DNA of 41,523 bases from Natroniella sulfidigena (GTDB taxonomy: Bacteria; Bacillota; Halanaerobiia; Halobacteroidales; Halobacteroidaceae), in assembly GCF_023223645.1 (NCBI RefSeq), contig NZ_JALKBY010000021.1, positions 1-41,523 on the forward strand, read 5' to 3'. The notes below the pieces were generated by a model, which saw nothing but the letters and a program-made list of their open reading frames with translations, did not search any database and was not told the origin of the DNA. Position 1 is the stretch's first letter, and every line of letters begins with the position of its first letter. Below are positions 16,274 through 24,829 of this stretch, in pieces. Both the position numbers and the translations under genes were made by a program.

Positions 16274-18202
16274 TTAATCTTTCCAGAGGTTATTAGCAGC
16301 ATACTTTAAGATTACATTACAGCAATGATCACAATAACCATTTCGTTTCATCTCTTCAACCATAGCATCGTATTTTTCCTTCTGATCTTCATCTCTTACT
16401 TTCGCTTGAGTTATAACCCGAGATAACTCTTTAACTGAAGCAATCAGCTTTTTCTCTATTGCCTCTTTTAACGGTTCATAACTCGTATAATCTACCTTAG
16501 ACCCTTTTCTCATCAAAGCAAACATATATGACGTTACATCTTGCCTAAACCCTTTAGCAGTCGTACCAGTAATACCAATTTGTGCTTCAATCGACTTTAG
16601 AAACTCTACATCTGGCTCTAGTTCTTCTCCAGTATTGTCATCCTTGATCTTTGTCTTATTGACAAAAGCTTCAGCATGATCTAAATAATTATTAAATAAT
16701 TGTTCGGCTTGTTCCTGATAGCCAACAACAAATGCTCTAGTAACTTCTTTTTCTAGAAGCTTATTATACTCCTTTTTAATACTATCCTGCAAAAACTCTA
16801 AATACTTTTTCTTCTCATCTTCACCGATTGATAACTCCTTAACAGATTTGATCAATGCTTCTAAAACAGATAATGGGTTGATACAGTTATGTTCTGATTC
16901 AGATAAGCAATTATCTAAACATTTAGTAATAAATCTTGGAGAGATCCCTTCCATCCCTTCTTCTGCTGCTTCCTCTCTTAACTCCATAATATCAACTCGC
17001 TTAGTAGTCCCTTGCTCTACAATCTCTTCACCATTATAAATCTTAAGCTTAGTTACAGGATCTACCTTATTTGAAGGGGCTAATCTACTTAAAATAGCAA
17101 ACATTGCTGCTACTTTAATTGTATGAGGAGCAATATGTGCATCAAACTTACTCTGGCCTAAAAGCTTCTCATAAATTTTCTCCTCCTCACTTAACTGCAG
17201 ACAATAAGGAACTTCAACTCTCACAATTCTATCAAGAATAGCTTCATTTGTATGATCAGACTTGAATTTATTCCATTCTGCTTCATTTGAATGAGCAATT
17301 ATTAGTCCATCAAAATAGATCATAGATCCTTTCCCTGGAGAAGGAATCACCTTTTCCTGAGTAGCAGTAATCATTGTATGAAGATACTCAACATCATTTT
17401 TAAAGACCTCAATAAATTCTACTAACCCTCGATTTCCTACATTAAAAGCTCCATTCAAAGAGAATGAACGCGGATCATCTTCGGGATATAAATCTAGTTT
17501 AGAGATATCTACAGATCCAATCAATACTGAAGTATCTTGGTTGTTAGGATCAACTGGAGGAACTACTCCAATCCCTTTTCTAGATGTAATTGAAAAATCT
17601 TCAGTTACTACCGGAAACTTCTCATAATCACCATCAAACTCATTTTCTAATCGATAGCGACAATGAGGGCACAACTCCCCTTCTATCTCTACTCCTAATA
17701 ATTCTTCAAATTCAGAACGAAGATGCTTAGGTATTAGATGAAGTGGCTCTTCTCGCATCGGACAGCCTTCTAAGGTATAAATTGGCGGTAATTCTTCTAA
17801 TCTTCTCTTTAACAGCTCAACTATAGAAGATTTTCCTGATCCTACAGGACCAAGAAGGTATAAAACCTGCTTTGACTCTTCCCCTTTCATTGCTGCTGAC
17901 TTGAGATAACGTACAATCTTCATAATAGTTTTATCAATTCCATAAAAGTCCTCAAAAAAGTCATACTTTTTAATTGTATCGTGACCATATATTCTCCGCA
18001 ATACTGGATCTTCATCAGTCTTAATCACATTGACATCCCTAGAAACAACCATATCATAAATTCTCTCATGAGCTAACTTAGTAACATCTGGCTTGGCAGA
18101 AACCACCTCTAAATAATCAAGAAAGGTTCCTTCAAACCTCTCCCTTTCTCTTTTTTCTTTACTCTTTTGAATTAAATCATTAAAATCAACTGTGTCAGTC
18201 AC
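16274..18202 (-). CDS. prkA: PrkA family AAA+ serine protein kinase/protease
   Basis: 642 residues (Bacillus PrkA 631). The AAA domain has Walker A GPVGSGKS near residue 118 and, downstream, the MIYFDGLIIAHSNEAEWNKF Walker B/sensor region. The C-terminal PrkA domain runs from about 390. Two Cys pairs are present, CPHC near 187 and CDHCC near 628, which may bind a metal. Bacillus PrkA is made in the mother cell under SigE and acts on sporulation through SigK, and has been described both as a kinase and as an ATP-dependent protease (established work). A GTG start follows AAGGAGGGAG. First gene of the prkA-yhbH-spoVR operon. Confidence 0.97.
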   Translation of the reverse strand: MTDTVDFNDLIQKSKEKRERERFEGTFLDYLEVVSAKPDVTKLAHERIYDMVVSRDVNVIKTDEDPVLRRIYGHDTIKKYDFFEDFYGIDKTIMKIVRYLKSAAMKGEESKQVLYLLGPVGSGKSSIVELLKRRLEELPPIYTLEGCPMREEPLHLIPKHLRSEFEELLGVEIEGELCPHCRYRLENEFDGDYEKFPVVTEDFSITSRKGIGVVPPVDPNNQDTSVLIGSVDISKLDLYPEDDPRSFSLNGAFNVGNRGLVEFIEVFKNDVEYLHTMITATQEKVIPSPGKGSMIYFDGLIIAHSNEAEWNKFKSDHTNEAILDRIVRVEVPYCLQLSEEEKIYEKLLGQSKFDAHIAPHTIKVAAMFAILSRLAPSNKVDPVTKLKIYNGEEIVEQGTTKRVDIMELREEAAEEGMEGISPRFITKCLDNCLSESEHNCINPLSVLEALIKSVKELSIGEDEKKKYLEFLQDSIKKEYNKLLEKEVTRAFVVGYQEQAEQLFNNYLDHAEAFVNKTKIKDDNTGEELEPDVEFLKSIEAQIGITGTTAKGFRQDVTSYMFALMRKGSKVDYTSYEPLKEAIEKKLIASVKELSRVITQAKVRDEDQKEKYDAMVEEMKRNGYCDHCCNVILKYAANNLWKD

Positions 18203-18473
18203 CTTGTACTCCCTCCTTAAAATAGTTTAACTTATTTAAAAATTATTTTATGATGATAAAATCAAACGCCTTTCCTAACTAACAACAAATCATAGATATA
18301 ATCCTTTACTTTATTATATTAGTTATAAATAATTAAATATTACTCTTTTGTAATTATTTTATAATAAATTAAAATCCATGTAATTAAAACAGATTGGATT
18401 TCAGCTTACAGCAAATAGAGCTGCTTTAAAACAACTAAGTCTTAACAGTAAAAATAAGTTTCTATTTTTATTA
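18203..18473. other. AT-rich divergent spacer
   Basis: Region between the prkA start and the next plus-strand promoter. It should hold the prkA promoter, but no confident -35/-10 pair could be picked. No open frame with a ribosome site and no strong hairpin was seen. Confidence 0.5.
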
Positions 18474-18500
18474 ACACATTTTTCATTGATACATACTATA
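18474..18500 (+). promoter_or_regulatory. SigK-like promoter of the 31-residue protein
   Basis: AC at 18474-18475, 16 bases, then CATACTATA at 18492-18500, a full match to the SigK pattern AC-N16/17-CATAnnnTA. The ATG of the tiny gene is 42 bases downstream. Confidence 0.55.
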
Positions 18501-18542
18501 TGGTAAAAGAATTAAATTTGGATAGAGAGGAGGAGACATCTA

Positions 18543-18638
18543 ATGGGAAAGCCTGTTCAAGATGATCCATATCTTTTATTCTTAATCTTAATTTTGTTGG
18601 TTTTAGGTTTTTACAGTTACTCTAGCTTTAGTGTATAA
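18543..18638 (+). CDS. Tiny single-helix membrane protein, sporulation type
   Basis: 31 residues: MGKPVQDDPYLLFLILILL, then VLGFYSYSSFSV. The helix FLILILLVLG is identical to that of the 26-residue protein at 13485-13565 and close to that at 888-983. AGGAGG lies seven to eight bases before the ATG, the promoter looks mother-cell specific, and a perfect terminator follows. It is the only plus-strand member and is divergent from the prkA operon. These tiny helices may insert in spore or forespore membranes or act as regulators of a larger membrane protein; that is inference. Confidence 0.8.
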   Translation: MGKPVQDDPYLLFLILILLVLGFYSYSSFSV

Positions 18639-18668
18639 CTTATTTTTGATTAATTAAGTTTACACAGC

Positions 18669-18702
18669 AAAAAGAACGGACTTTAAAGTCCGTTCTTTTT
18701 TT
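18669..18702 (+). terminator. Perfect palindromic terminator
   Basis: AAAAAGAACGGACTTT followed by its exact reverse complement and further T residues, 31 bases after the stop codon at 18638. Confidence 0.93.
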
Positions 18703-18710
18703 ATCATTAC

Positions 18711-18735
18711 TGAGTTGCCGGAGGCAACTTTTTTT
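18711..18735 (+). repeat. Hairpin-only copy of the post-terminator repeat (F)
   Basis: GAGTTGCCGGAGGCAACTTT and further T residues: the terminal hairpin of the dispersed element without its hexamer and DnaA-box parts. It is on the plus strand and lies just behind the terminator of a plus-strand gene, so the element's orientation follows the gene, not the chromosome strand. Confidence 0.8.
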
Positions 18736-18769
18736 ACTCAGTATTTAATTAAAATCTGTTAGATCAATT

Positions 18770-19513
18770 TTAGATAGCTGTATATCCACCATCTACTAAA
18801 AGATTGGCCCCAGTAATAAAGCTTGCATCATCAGAAGCAAGGAAAGTGGTAGCTTTAGCAACCTCTTTTGGTTCTCCTAGCCTTCCAATTGGATGTAATG
18901 AAATAAGATGTTTGAGCATATCTTCTTCTAATTCATCAAGTAATGGAGTATTGATATAACCTGGACAGACTGCATTAACTCTAATTCCATCCTTGGCATA
19001 TTCTGCAGCTAATGCTCTAGTTAGATTAACAACTCCCCCTTTTGCTGCTGTATAAGAAGCAGTTTGGGCTTGCCCTACATGTCCTAAGATAGAAGCACAA
19101 TTAATAATACTTCCCCCGCCCTTGTTCTTCATAACAGAAATTGCATGCTTAGCACACAAAAAGAGACCAGTTAAATTTATATCGATTACCTTCTGCCACT
19201 CTTCAAGTGATAATTGATCACTAGCAGCTTGATCTCCAATCCCAGCATTACTGAACAGAATATCTAAGCCACCAAACTTATCATTAGCCATCTCTACCAT
19301 TTTTTTGACCTCTTCTTCCTTAGTTACATCAACATGGCAATAAGCGGTTGTCTTTTCTGATTGATTTAACTCTTCAGCTAATTGTTGGCCCTTCTCATCA
19401 GCTATATCAGCTATGATAACTTTAGCACCCTCTTGTACCATATCCCTAACTGTTGCCTCACCAATACCGCTAGCACCACCAGTTATAATAGCCACTTTAT
19501 CTTTTAATCTCAT
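18770..19513 (-). CDS. Short-chain dehydrogenase/reductase
   Basis: 247 residues, the standard classical SDR length. It has the dinucleotide-binding TGGASGIG near residue 11, NAG near 90, and the catalytic Ser143 in the INCASILG stretch with Tyr/Lys in SYTAAKGG (about 155-160); PGYINTPL follows. The C-terminal GGYTAI end is that of 3-oxoacyl-reductase and glucose-1-dehydrogenase-like members. An Asp (IIADIA) at the end of the second strand predicts NAD(H) over NADP(H). The substrate cannot be deduced, and no pathway neighbours are present. AAAGGAGG precedes the ATG. It could be a polyol or hydroxy-acid dehydrogenase. Confidence 0.92.
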   Translation of the reverse strand: MRLKDKVAIITGGASGIGEATVRDMVQEGAKVIIADIADEKGQQLAEELNQSEKTTAYCHVDVTKEEEVKKMVEMANDKFGGLDILFSNAGIGDQAASDQLSLEEWQKVIDINLTGLFLCAKHAISVMKNKGGGSIINCASILGHVGQAQTASYTAAKGGVVNLTRALAAEYAKDGIRVNAVCPGYINTPLLDELEEDMLKHLISLHPIGRLGEPKEVAKATTFLASDDASFITGANLLVDGGYTAI

Positions 19514-19649
19514 AAGCCTGCCTCCTTTTATATCACATTAATTGCTTTTCAAAAAATATAGCCCAAGCTTCATTCTTAATTAGTTTTAGCTAGCTGAAAA
19601 ATATTATTCTCTAACTTAAAGAGGCAACCATTTAAAATTAAGCCAATAA

Positions 19650-19678
19650 AAAAATCAGATCCTTTTAAGATCTGACTT
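19650..19678 (-). terminator. Terminator, CAGATC family
   Basis: Minus-strand TCAGATC paired with GATCTGA and seven T residues, 17 bases behind the small gene at 19695-19781. Nearly the same stem recurs at 37036-37066 and 38871-38900. Confidence 0.85.
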
Positions 19679-19694
19679 AGCGACTCTTATTTCT

Positions 19695-19781
19695 TTAATC
19701 TCCTTTAGAAAAAAATAGATTCTTGATCAAAAAACCAATAATTACCCCTAAGATTGCAAAAATAATATTAGAGAATTCCAT
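19695..19781 (-). CDS. Small single-helix membrane protein
   Basis: 28 residues: MEFSNIIFAILGVIIGFLIK, then NLFFSKGD. One transmembrane helix with a GxxxG-like pair, and a short basic/acidic tail. AGGAGGGAG seven bases before the ATG and a terminator behind it make it a credible gene. It differs from the YjcZ-like proteins of this window (no FLILILL core) and has no recognisable mother-cell promoter. Function unknown. Confidence 0.65.
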   Translation of the reverse strand: MEFSNIIFAILGVIIGFLIKNLFFSKGD

Positions 19782-19872
19782 TTTTCTCCCTCCTAGATAA
19801 TTTTTTAGTAATGTATTAAAAAATTTCACGACGAACAAACTATTATAAAAGTAAAGAAGGTAGTGAGCAATT

Positions 19873-20661
19873 ATGCAGCTAGTTAACTTAATTTTACTCT
19901 ATCTTATTCCTGTTATTTCGCCGACCTATCTGATAACAGATCTATTTAAGAATAATCAACAGACAAAAAATAATAAACAATTGAGAAGGAAAATTATTAA
20001 GCGGATTAGTAATATTTATTTAGCGTTAGCTTGGTTATTCTTTGGGCTACTACTTTTTTGGCCTTTTTGGGTTATAAAATTTCCTTTGTTAAGTAGAATA
20101 ACTTTTTTCCTGATAGGATACTATGCAATTTCTCGAGTAGTTGAAATTTTTATTGTTTTTTTAGTGGATGGCAAAGATAAAATGGAAAATAAGCCGCGAG
20201 CAGAAGAAGGATTAAATTATTCTGATAGATATATACTTGCTTTAAAGAGTTACCTTGAGTTAATCTTAAATTATGGTTTGATTTTTTATGCTTTAAATAC
20301 TAATTTTGCCCAAAATCTTTTTGCTGCAGGAGAAAGTCTATTTAAACCAAAATTTAGCAGTGTCTTTGAAGCTGTCTATTTCAGTGCCAATACCATTACT
20401 GTAGTAGGATATGGTGATATCTTTCCCATTCATTTTCTATCACAATTATTCTCTATCTTTCAGATTTTAACAGGCCTCTTTTTGTTAATTATTACTTTGA
20501 CCATTTATGTAACGTTAAACTTTACCAATCAACAAGATCTAAAGCCACAACAAAAAAATAACCAACCGCTCAGAAAAACAGCTCCTACTGCATTACATAT
20601 ATTAACTATAATTTTGATAATTGTTGTTGGAGTACTAAAAATAAGTAAGTGGTTAAGATAA
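19873..20661 (+). CDS. Potassium-channel-like membrane protein
   Basis: 262 residues with about six hydrophobic segments: 1-20, 48-70, 73-103 (ending in IVFLVDGKDK), 127-147, the pore pair and a last one at 240-258. The pore loop and inner helix VYFSANTITVVGYGDIFPIH (about 172-191) carry the K+ selectivity filter VGYGD, followed by a long hydrophobic inner helix. Transmembrane helices ahead of the pore pair suggest a voltage-sensor-less multi-helix channel. The tail has a further helix after a Gln/Lys-rich linker, unlike typical RCK-type channels. The TTTTTG-rich upstream region leaves the promoter unclear. The ATG follows a weak ribosome site (GTGAGCAATT). Selectivity for K+ is inferred from the filter only. 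Confidence 0.82.
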   Translation: MQLVNLILLYLIPVISPTYLITDLFKNNQQTKNNKQLRRKIIKRISNIYLALAWLFFGLLLFWPFWVIKFPLLSRITFFLIGYYAISRVVEIFIVFLVDGKDKMENKPRAEEGLNYSDRYILALKSYLELILNYGLIFYALNTNFAQNLFAAGESLFKPKFSSVFEAVYFSANTITVVGYGDIFPIHFLSQLFSIFQILTGLFLLIITLTIYVTLNFTNQQDLKPQQKNNQPLRKTAPTALHILTIILIIVVGVLKISKWLR

Positions 20662-20769
20662 TACTTAATTTATAGTAAAAACTCTTAATACTTATAACAT
20701 TATTTCTTGATTCATCTTCTAAACCCTTCAATCACTTACTAAATTATACTCCGTGTCTATGATCGTTTT

Positions 20770-20806
20770 TTTAGAAAAATGATGTAGTATTAATTAGTGC
20801 TACACC
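20770..20806 (-). terminator. Probable terminator of the chemotaxis receptor gene
   Basis: Minus-strand TGTAGCACTAATTAATACTACA forms a hairpin with one mismatch and is followed by TCATTTTTC. It lies about 45 bases after the stop at 20847. Confidence 0.6.
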
Positions 20807-20846
20807 ACTTCTTATTCTCCCCAGCTTCTTTTTAAATTTTCTAAGA

Positions 20847-22433
20847 TCATACCTTAAATTCTTCTACTAGTTTCTGTAATTTATGGGCCATTACAGTTAG
20901 TTCTTGTGACGAACTAGTAATCTCATCAGACATATTTTTGATATCTTCTGTTGCAGTTATTATTTGATCACTACTTTGAGCCAAATCATTAGTTGCACTA
21001 GCAGTCTGTTCTATTTGACTTGCTGTTTCCTGTACTGAAATTTTAATCCCATTAAATACTTCTCCAGTTTTTTCTGCAATTTTTTGACCTTCTTTAGCTT
21101 TAATTTCTACCTCTTTAATTTTCTCAATCCCTTTTTTAGACTGATTCTGTGTTTTAGTAACTAAATTAGCAATCTTCTCTGTTGCTTCAGCAGTTTCAGT
21201 GGCTAACTGTCTTATCTCTTCTGCAACAACAGCAAAACCTTGTCCGTTTTCTCCCTTAGTAGAACTTGCTCTAGCAGCTTCTATAGCTGCATTTAAGGCT
21301 AATAGATTAGTCTGTTCTGTTATATTTGTAATCAATTCAACTATCTGTTCTATTTCTTCTGAAGTAGTATCTAAATCGTTAATAACCTCTACTGTCTCTT
21401 CAACTACTTTATTAATTTCTTTAATACTATCTACTGTAGTCTCAATATTTTGATTACCTACATCAGTTTGAGAATTAGCTTCTTCAGAAAAACTTGCTAC
21501 TTGCTCTGCACTGGCTGAAATTTGTTGAATTCCTGCTGACATACTTTGAATTAAACCATTAGTTGTTTCTATAGTGGTATTTCCCTCTTCTGCTGATGCT
21601 GCTAGTTGCTGACTATAAGATAAAAGATTAGATACTATATCTGATATTTCATTTTTCATAAAACTAATCTCATTATTTAATTTATTTTTCATCTTATTAA
21701 GGGCCAAATTTAGACTACCGATCTCATCTTCTCTTTCAGCTCCCATCAACTCTAAATCTAAATTTCCAGTAGCAATTTCTGTAGCAAACTTAATTGCTTT
21801 ATCTAACGGCTTGATCATTATTCTTTTCACACTAACAGTCATTATTATTGAAATAAATATAATTGCAATAATAAAGATGGTCGAAGTTGTTTGGATTATA
21901 TTAGAAGTTAAATCTTGGGGGGCTCCCATATACCAAATACCAATTACTTCATTTTGCTCATTGCGAATTGGTTTATATGCTGTTAGATGTTCTTCACCTA
22001 CAATGTCAGCAGTTCCATAAAATTCATTTTGCTCTTCTAAAACAACCTTGGCCACTTCATCTGATACTTGTGTTCCTAAAATTCTGTCACCATTTTGAGT
22101 TATATTAGTAGTTACTCTAGTATCATTAAGAAATATAGTCACACTACCACCAGTCAATTCCCCAATCTGATCTACAATCTCATAATTATCATTCATTAAA
22201 ACATCACCTTTATATAACCTATCCCCTTCTAATCGCCATTCACCTGGATATTTATTATCAATTATTTCATATCCCATATTAAAGTTAGTAGTTAAATTAT
22301 CTAATACAACAGGTTCAATTACAAAGGTATTTAATGAAAATAAAACTATACCTAATAAAAATAATAATGATATGAAAACTAATAGAGTTAACTGTACTTT
22401 TAAAGAATAATTTGTGATTGAAAGTTTCTTCAT
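20847..22433 (-). CDS. Methyl-accepting chemotaxis protein with Cache sensor
   Basis: 528 residues from the ATG at 22433; GGAGGGG seven bases upstream fixes this start, and a TTG 18 bases earlier lies ahead of that ribosome site. Transmembrane helix 1 at about 14-36; extracellular single-Cache domain 37-180 (with [15 protein letters not shown], and [20 protein letters not shown] before the membrane); helix 2 at 183-205; HAMP 206-258; then a long coiled-coil signalling domain with the conserved tip [16 protein letters not shown]. It would pass ligand information to CheA/CheW. No C-terminal pentapeptide for CheR/CheB was seen. A monocistronic gene; no other chemotaxis or flagellar gene is in the window. 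Confidence 0.96.
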   Translation of the reverse strand: MKKLSITNYSLKVQLTLLVFISLLFLLGIVLFSLNTFVIEPVVLDNLTTNFNMGYEIIDNKYPGEWRLEGDRLYKGDVLMNDNYEIVDQIGELTGGSVTIFLNDTRVTTNITQNGDRILGTQVSDEVAKVVLEEQNEFYGTADIVGEEHLTAYKPIRNEQNEVIGIWYMGAPQDLTSNIIQTTSTIFIIAIIFISIIMTVSVKRIMIKPLDKAIKFATEIATGNLDLELMGAEREDEIGSLNLALNKMKNKLNNEISFMKNEISDIVSNLLSYSQQLAASAEEGNTTIETTNGLIQSMSAGIQQISASAEQVASFSEEANSQTDVGNQNIETTVDSIKEINKVVEETVEVINDLDTTSEEIEQIVELITNITEQTNLLALNAAIEAARASSTKGENGQGFAVVAEEIRQLATETAEATEKIANLVTKTQNQSKKGIEKIKEVEIKAKEGQKIAEKTGEVFNGIKISVQETASQIEQTASATNDLAQSSDQIITATEDIKNMSDEITSSSQELTVMAHKLQKLVEEFKV

Positions 22434-22708
22434 TTTTCCCCTCCAAATCAAGTTTTACTTATCTTATTTTAATTCAAAGTTTGAACTGACTATCCAGTCT
22501 AAACTTTACATAAAAAATTATCTTTTTTAGTTGATAAGTATAATTAGTTAAATTAATATACATTATACCATATTATTCTATCTTTTTTAAGTCTAAACAA
22601 GAGATTTGTCTTGACAATACAATTAGTAGTAATTTTTTATTTGTGAAGAATGATTTTAGATAATTATAGTCATAAGTGACTATATAGCAACTGACCTTAC
22701 TTAATATA
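22434..22708. other. AT-rich spacer with a small inverted repeat
   Basis: Promoter region of the chemotaxis gene. The only structure seen is ATAGTCA TAAG TGACTAT at 22666-22683, a 7-bp inverted repeat that may be an operator or a small hairpin. No ORF with a ribosome site was found. Confidence 0.4.
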
Positions 22709-22741
22709 ATAAAAACTTCTAGGGCCAACATCCCCTAGAAG
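22709..22741 (-). terminator. Terminator of the gene at 22752
   Basis: Minus-strand CTTCTAGGG paired with CCCTAGAAG, followed by TTTTT, 10 bases past the stop codon. Confidence 0.9.
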
Positions 22742-22751
22742 CAAAATTAGA

Positions 22752-23207
22752 TTAAGTATCGATCACTTCTTTACCCCACCTAACAATAAAATAAGAAGCT
22801 ACTACTGAAAAAAGTAGATTATCTAAAAATAAAATCATATTACTTGTAGCATCATTAGGGACTATCCAAGCTCCTACATCATAAAAAAAGCCATAGATTC
22901 CAATATACATAATACCTACTATCAGAACTGGCCCTTTAAACCACCAGTAGTCTCTGCCTGTAACTCTGAATAGGTAGATAATCAAAACACCCAAAATCGC
23001 TGAAGTAATCATCCATAATGAAAACCCTAAAACTACACTTAAAGGACTACGAGTAAATTCTTCAAGCATATAAATACTAGAAGCTATTTCAAATGTATAA
23101 TATTCCATAAATCCTAATTGAACAGCAATGAAATTAAATAATAACGAAGGAATCGTTCCTACTATCCCAGCTAGACCTCCTAAAACTATCGTATCGTCAA
23201 TCTTCAA
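22752..23207 (-). CDS. Small four-helix membrane protein, paralogue family member
   Basis: 151 residues from a TTG with AGGAGGAG upstream. Four hydrophobic segments (about 8-30, 52-78, 90-112, 124-145). It shares with the proteins at 27980-28429, 29180-29623 and 35320-35763 the N-terminal GLAGIVGTIPSLLFN pattern (G-x-x-A-G then a Ser/Pro, Leu-Phe-Asn), similar helix spacing, and an ending of the type S-x-x-x-S-x-x-I-V-x-W/Y-G-K (SVVASYFIVRWGKEV). The family is not named here; it resembles conserved small membrane proteins of spore-forming Firmicutes. No catalytic residues are visible. A terminator follows. Confidence 0.75.
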   Translation of the reverse strand: MKIDDTIVLGGLAGIVGTIPSLLFNFIAVQLGFMEYYTFEIASSIYMLEEFTRSPLSVVLGFSLWMITSAILGVLIIYLFRVTGRDYWWFKGPVLIVGIMYIGIYGFFYDVGAWIVPNDATSNMILFLDNLLFSVVASYFIVRWGKEVIDT

Positions 23208-23308
23208 GCTAACTCCTCCTTACATTATTTAGCTCATCAAAGCCTTTTCAAGGTTATAATATCCAATTTAAGAACAACTATACCTTTTAGCGTTAAATAA
23301 CATAATAA

Positions 23309-23428
23309 AAAAGTTGCCTCCGACAACTCAGTTTAAGTCTAAGATTGAGTTTAAGTAAAATTAACAAATACAAACTAGTAAAAGTTATCCACAACCTTTA
23401 AAAAGCATAATTTTCTTAATAATAAAAA
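23309..23428 (-). repeat. Post-terminator repeat, copy C
   Basis: Follows the terminator of the LysM-protein gene on the minus strand. It has a consensus DnaA box TTATCCACA at 23385-23393, the hexamer row AGTTTA AGTCTA AGATTG AGTT (about 23330-23360) and the terminal hairpin with GGAGGCAAC followed by T residues. Closest to copy B. Confidence 0.9.
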
Positions 23429-23465
23429 AACAATAAACCCTCATCTATCCAATGAGGGTTTATTG
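23429..23465 (-). terminator. Terminator of the LysM-protein gene
   Basis: Minus-strand CAATAAACCCTCAT paired with ATGAGGGTTTATTG (14 bp) and a run of seven T residues. Confidence 0.93.
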
Positions 23466-23499
23466 TTAGGCAAATATTAATGTTAAATTATTAAAAATC

Positions 23500-23931
23500 T
23501 TAAGCACCATCAAAAGTTCTAGCTACAGGTACACAGATTATCTGTCCACTGACTAAATCTTCTGGTCTAATACCAGGATTAACTCTTCTTAATTCTGCTA
23601 CTGTAGTGCCAAATCTTCTTGCTATTGAAAAGAATGTGTCTCCTCTTCTGACAACATATTCTCTAGTTCCTCGTGGGCAACGCCTTCTTGGAGGTCTTCT
23701 TCTCGGAGGTCTTCTTCTCGGAGGTCTCCGTCGCCTTCTTCTCCGTCTTCTTCTTGGAGGTCTTCTTCTACCTGGGTTATCTGTTCCTCCTAGCCATCTA
23801 TCGTCGTCCCAATCATTGTCCCAGTCATCATCCCAGCCATTGTCCCACCAGTCATCATTCCAATCATCCCAGTCGTCATCCCAGTGATCACAATCTGCAG
23901 GATTAAAGGATTTATCATCATATTGACCCAT
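23500..23931 (-). CDS. LysM protein with Trp/Asp block and Arg/Pro block
   Basis: 143 residues from the ATG at 23931, chosen for AGGAGG seven to eight bases upstream. Residues 16-46 are almost only Asp and Trp with a few Asn/Gly (nine Trp); residues 55-84 are Arg runs broken by four Pro-Pro pairs; one Cys follows at 85; residues 91-137 are a LysM domain (EYVVRRGDTFFSIARRFG...LVSGQIICVP). LysM binds peptidoglycan or chitin-like glycans; in spore formers it targets coat proteins such as SafA to the cortex. There is no signal peptide, as expected for a mother-cell coat protein. The separate acidic-aromatic and basic blocks suggest self-association by charge pairing. A coat or exosporium role is inference. 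Confidence 0.85.
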   Translation of the reverse strand: MGQYDDKSFNPADCDHWDDDWDDWNDDWWDNGWDDDWDNDWDDDRWLGGTDNPGRRRPPRRRRRRRRRRPPRRRPPRRRPPRRRCPRGTREYVVRRGDTFFSIARRFGTTVAELRRVNPGIRPEDLVSGQIICVPVARTFDGA

Positions 23932-23983
23932 AATCTTCCTCCTTTCCTCTTTTACCACATTATATTCGAGGATGAAGATTATG

Positions 23984-24829
23984 TTAATTATTTTTCAATT
24001 TATCAATAAATTCACTAATATACTCCCAAAACTCTTCACTACGATGTAGATCATTATGCCCTCTATTACTTATCATCTTAAATTCCTTCTCTCCTGCCCA
24101 TTGATCATAAAGTGCTTTTGAATAGTCAACAGGTACTATCCGATCATCTTCAGCAGTTAGCATAAGGACAGGTTCTTCTAAATCAGATGCCTTAGCTATA
24201 GAATCAAACTCATGCTTTAAGATTAACTCCATCGGTAAAAAAGGAAAGATATCTTGAGTCAAATTTTTGATACTATCATAAGGAGAGATTAAAATCACTC
24301 CTGTTAGATCTCTATTAGCAGCTAAATGAACAGCAACACCTGTCCCTAAACTTCTACCCATAGTAAGAACGTTGTCACTATCTATACTCTCTAAAGAAGT
24401 AAAATGATCATGTAAATATAGAGCATCATTTAATATTTTATCCTCATCTGGTTGGCCCTCACTTAACCCATAACCCCGATAATTGACCAATAATAAGGAA
24501 TAACCTTCAAATCTCTCTTCTTCCTCAATTACCCCTGAAACTTCTTCTGCATTACCACCGAAATAGATTAGCAACGGAGTTTTCTTTTCTTCTGCTGCTT
24601 TAACTAACCAACCATGCAATCTGATACCATCAGGCATCTCAACTTCAACTTCCTCCGCCTGAGGATATTCAGTTTCAATCTCCTGTAAACGCTCTTCTGT
24701 AAGAGAAGACTTTCTAAATAACAACTGGTCTTGAAATAGATAAAAAGCAGTTACTAAGATTCCATAAATCACTAATACTATAATTAAGAGATCTTTAAAA
24801 CTTCTAGCCTTCAACCACTTATTCTTCAT
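23984..24829 (-). CDS. Membrane-anchored alpha/beta hydrolase
   Basis: 281 residues from the ATG at 24829, with GGGAAGGG seven bases upstream; earlier in-frame codons give an implausible AT-rich extension. An N-terminal membrane anchor (about 17-36) is followed by an alpha/beta-hydrolase fold: oxyanion region YFGGNAEE, LVNYRGYGLSEG, nucleophile elbow GRSLG (Ser near 162), Asp in TAEDDRIVP and His in GHNDLH. This is the BEM46/YqkD-like family of extracytoplasmic serine hydrolases with unknown natural substrate. It is divergent from the symporter operon across about 340 bases. Confidence 0.9.
   Translation of the reverse strand: MKNKWLKARSFKDLLIIVLVIYGILVTAFYLFQDQLLFRKSSLTEERLQEIETEYPQAEEVEVEMPDGIRLHGWLVKAAEEKKTPLLIYFGGNAEEVSGVIEEEERFEGYSLLLVNYRGYGLSEGQPDEDKILNDALYLHDHFTSLESIDSDNVLTMGRSLGTGVAVHLAANRDLTGVILISPYDSIKNLTQDIFPFLPMELILKHEFDSIAKASDLEEPVLMLTAEDDRIVPVDYSKALYDQWAGEKEFKMISNRGHNDLHRSEEFWEYISEFIDKLKNN

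Noticed and set aside
23606-23906. Two overlapping plus-strand frames rich in Leu/Gly or Ser/His
   Set aside because: They are antisense reflections of the Arg/Pro and Asp/Trp blocks of the LysM gene, with no ribosome site.
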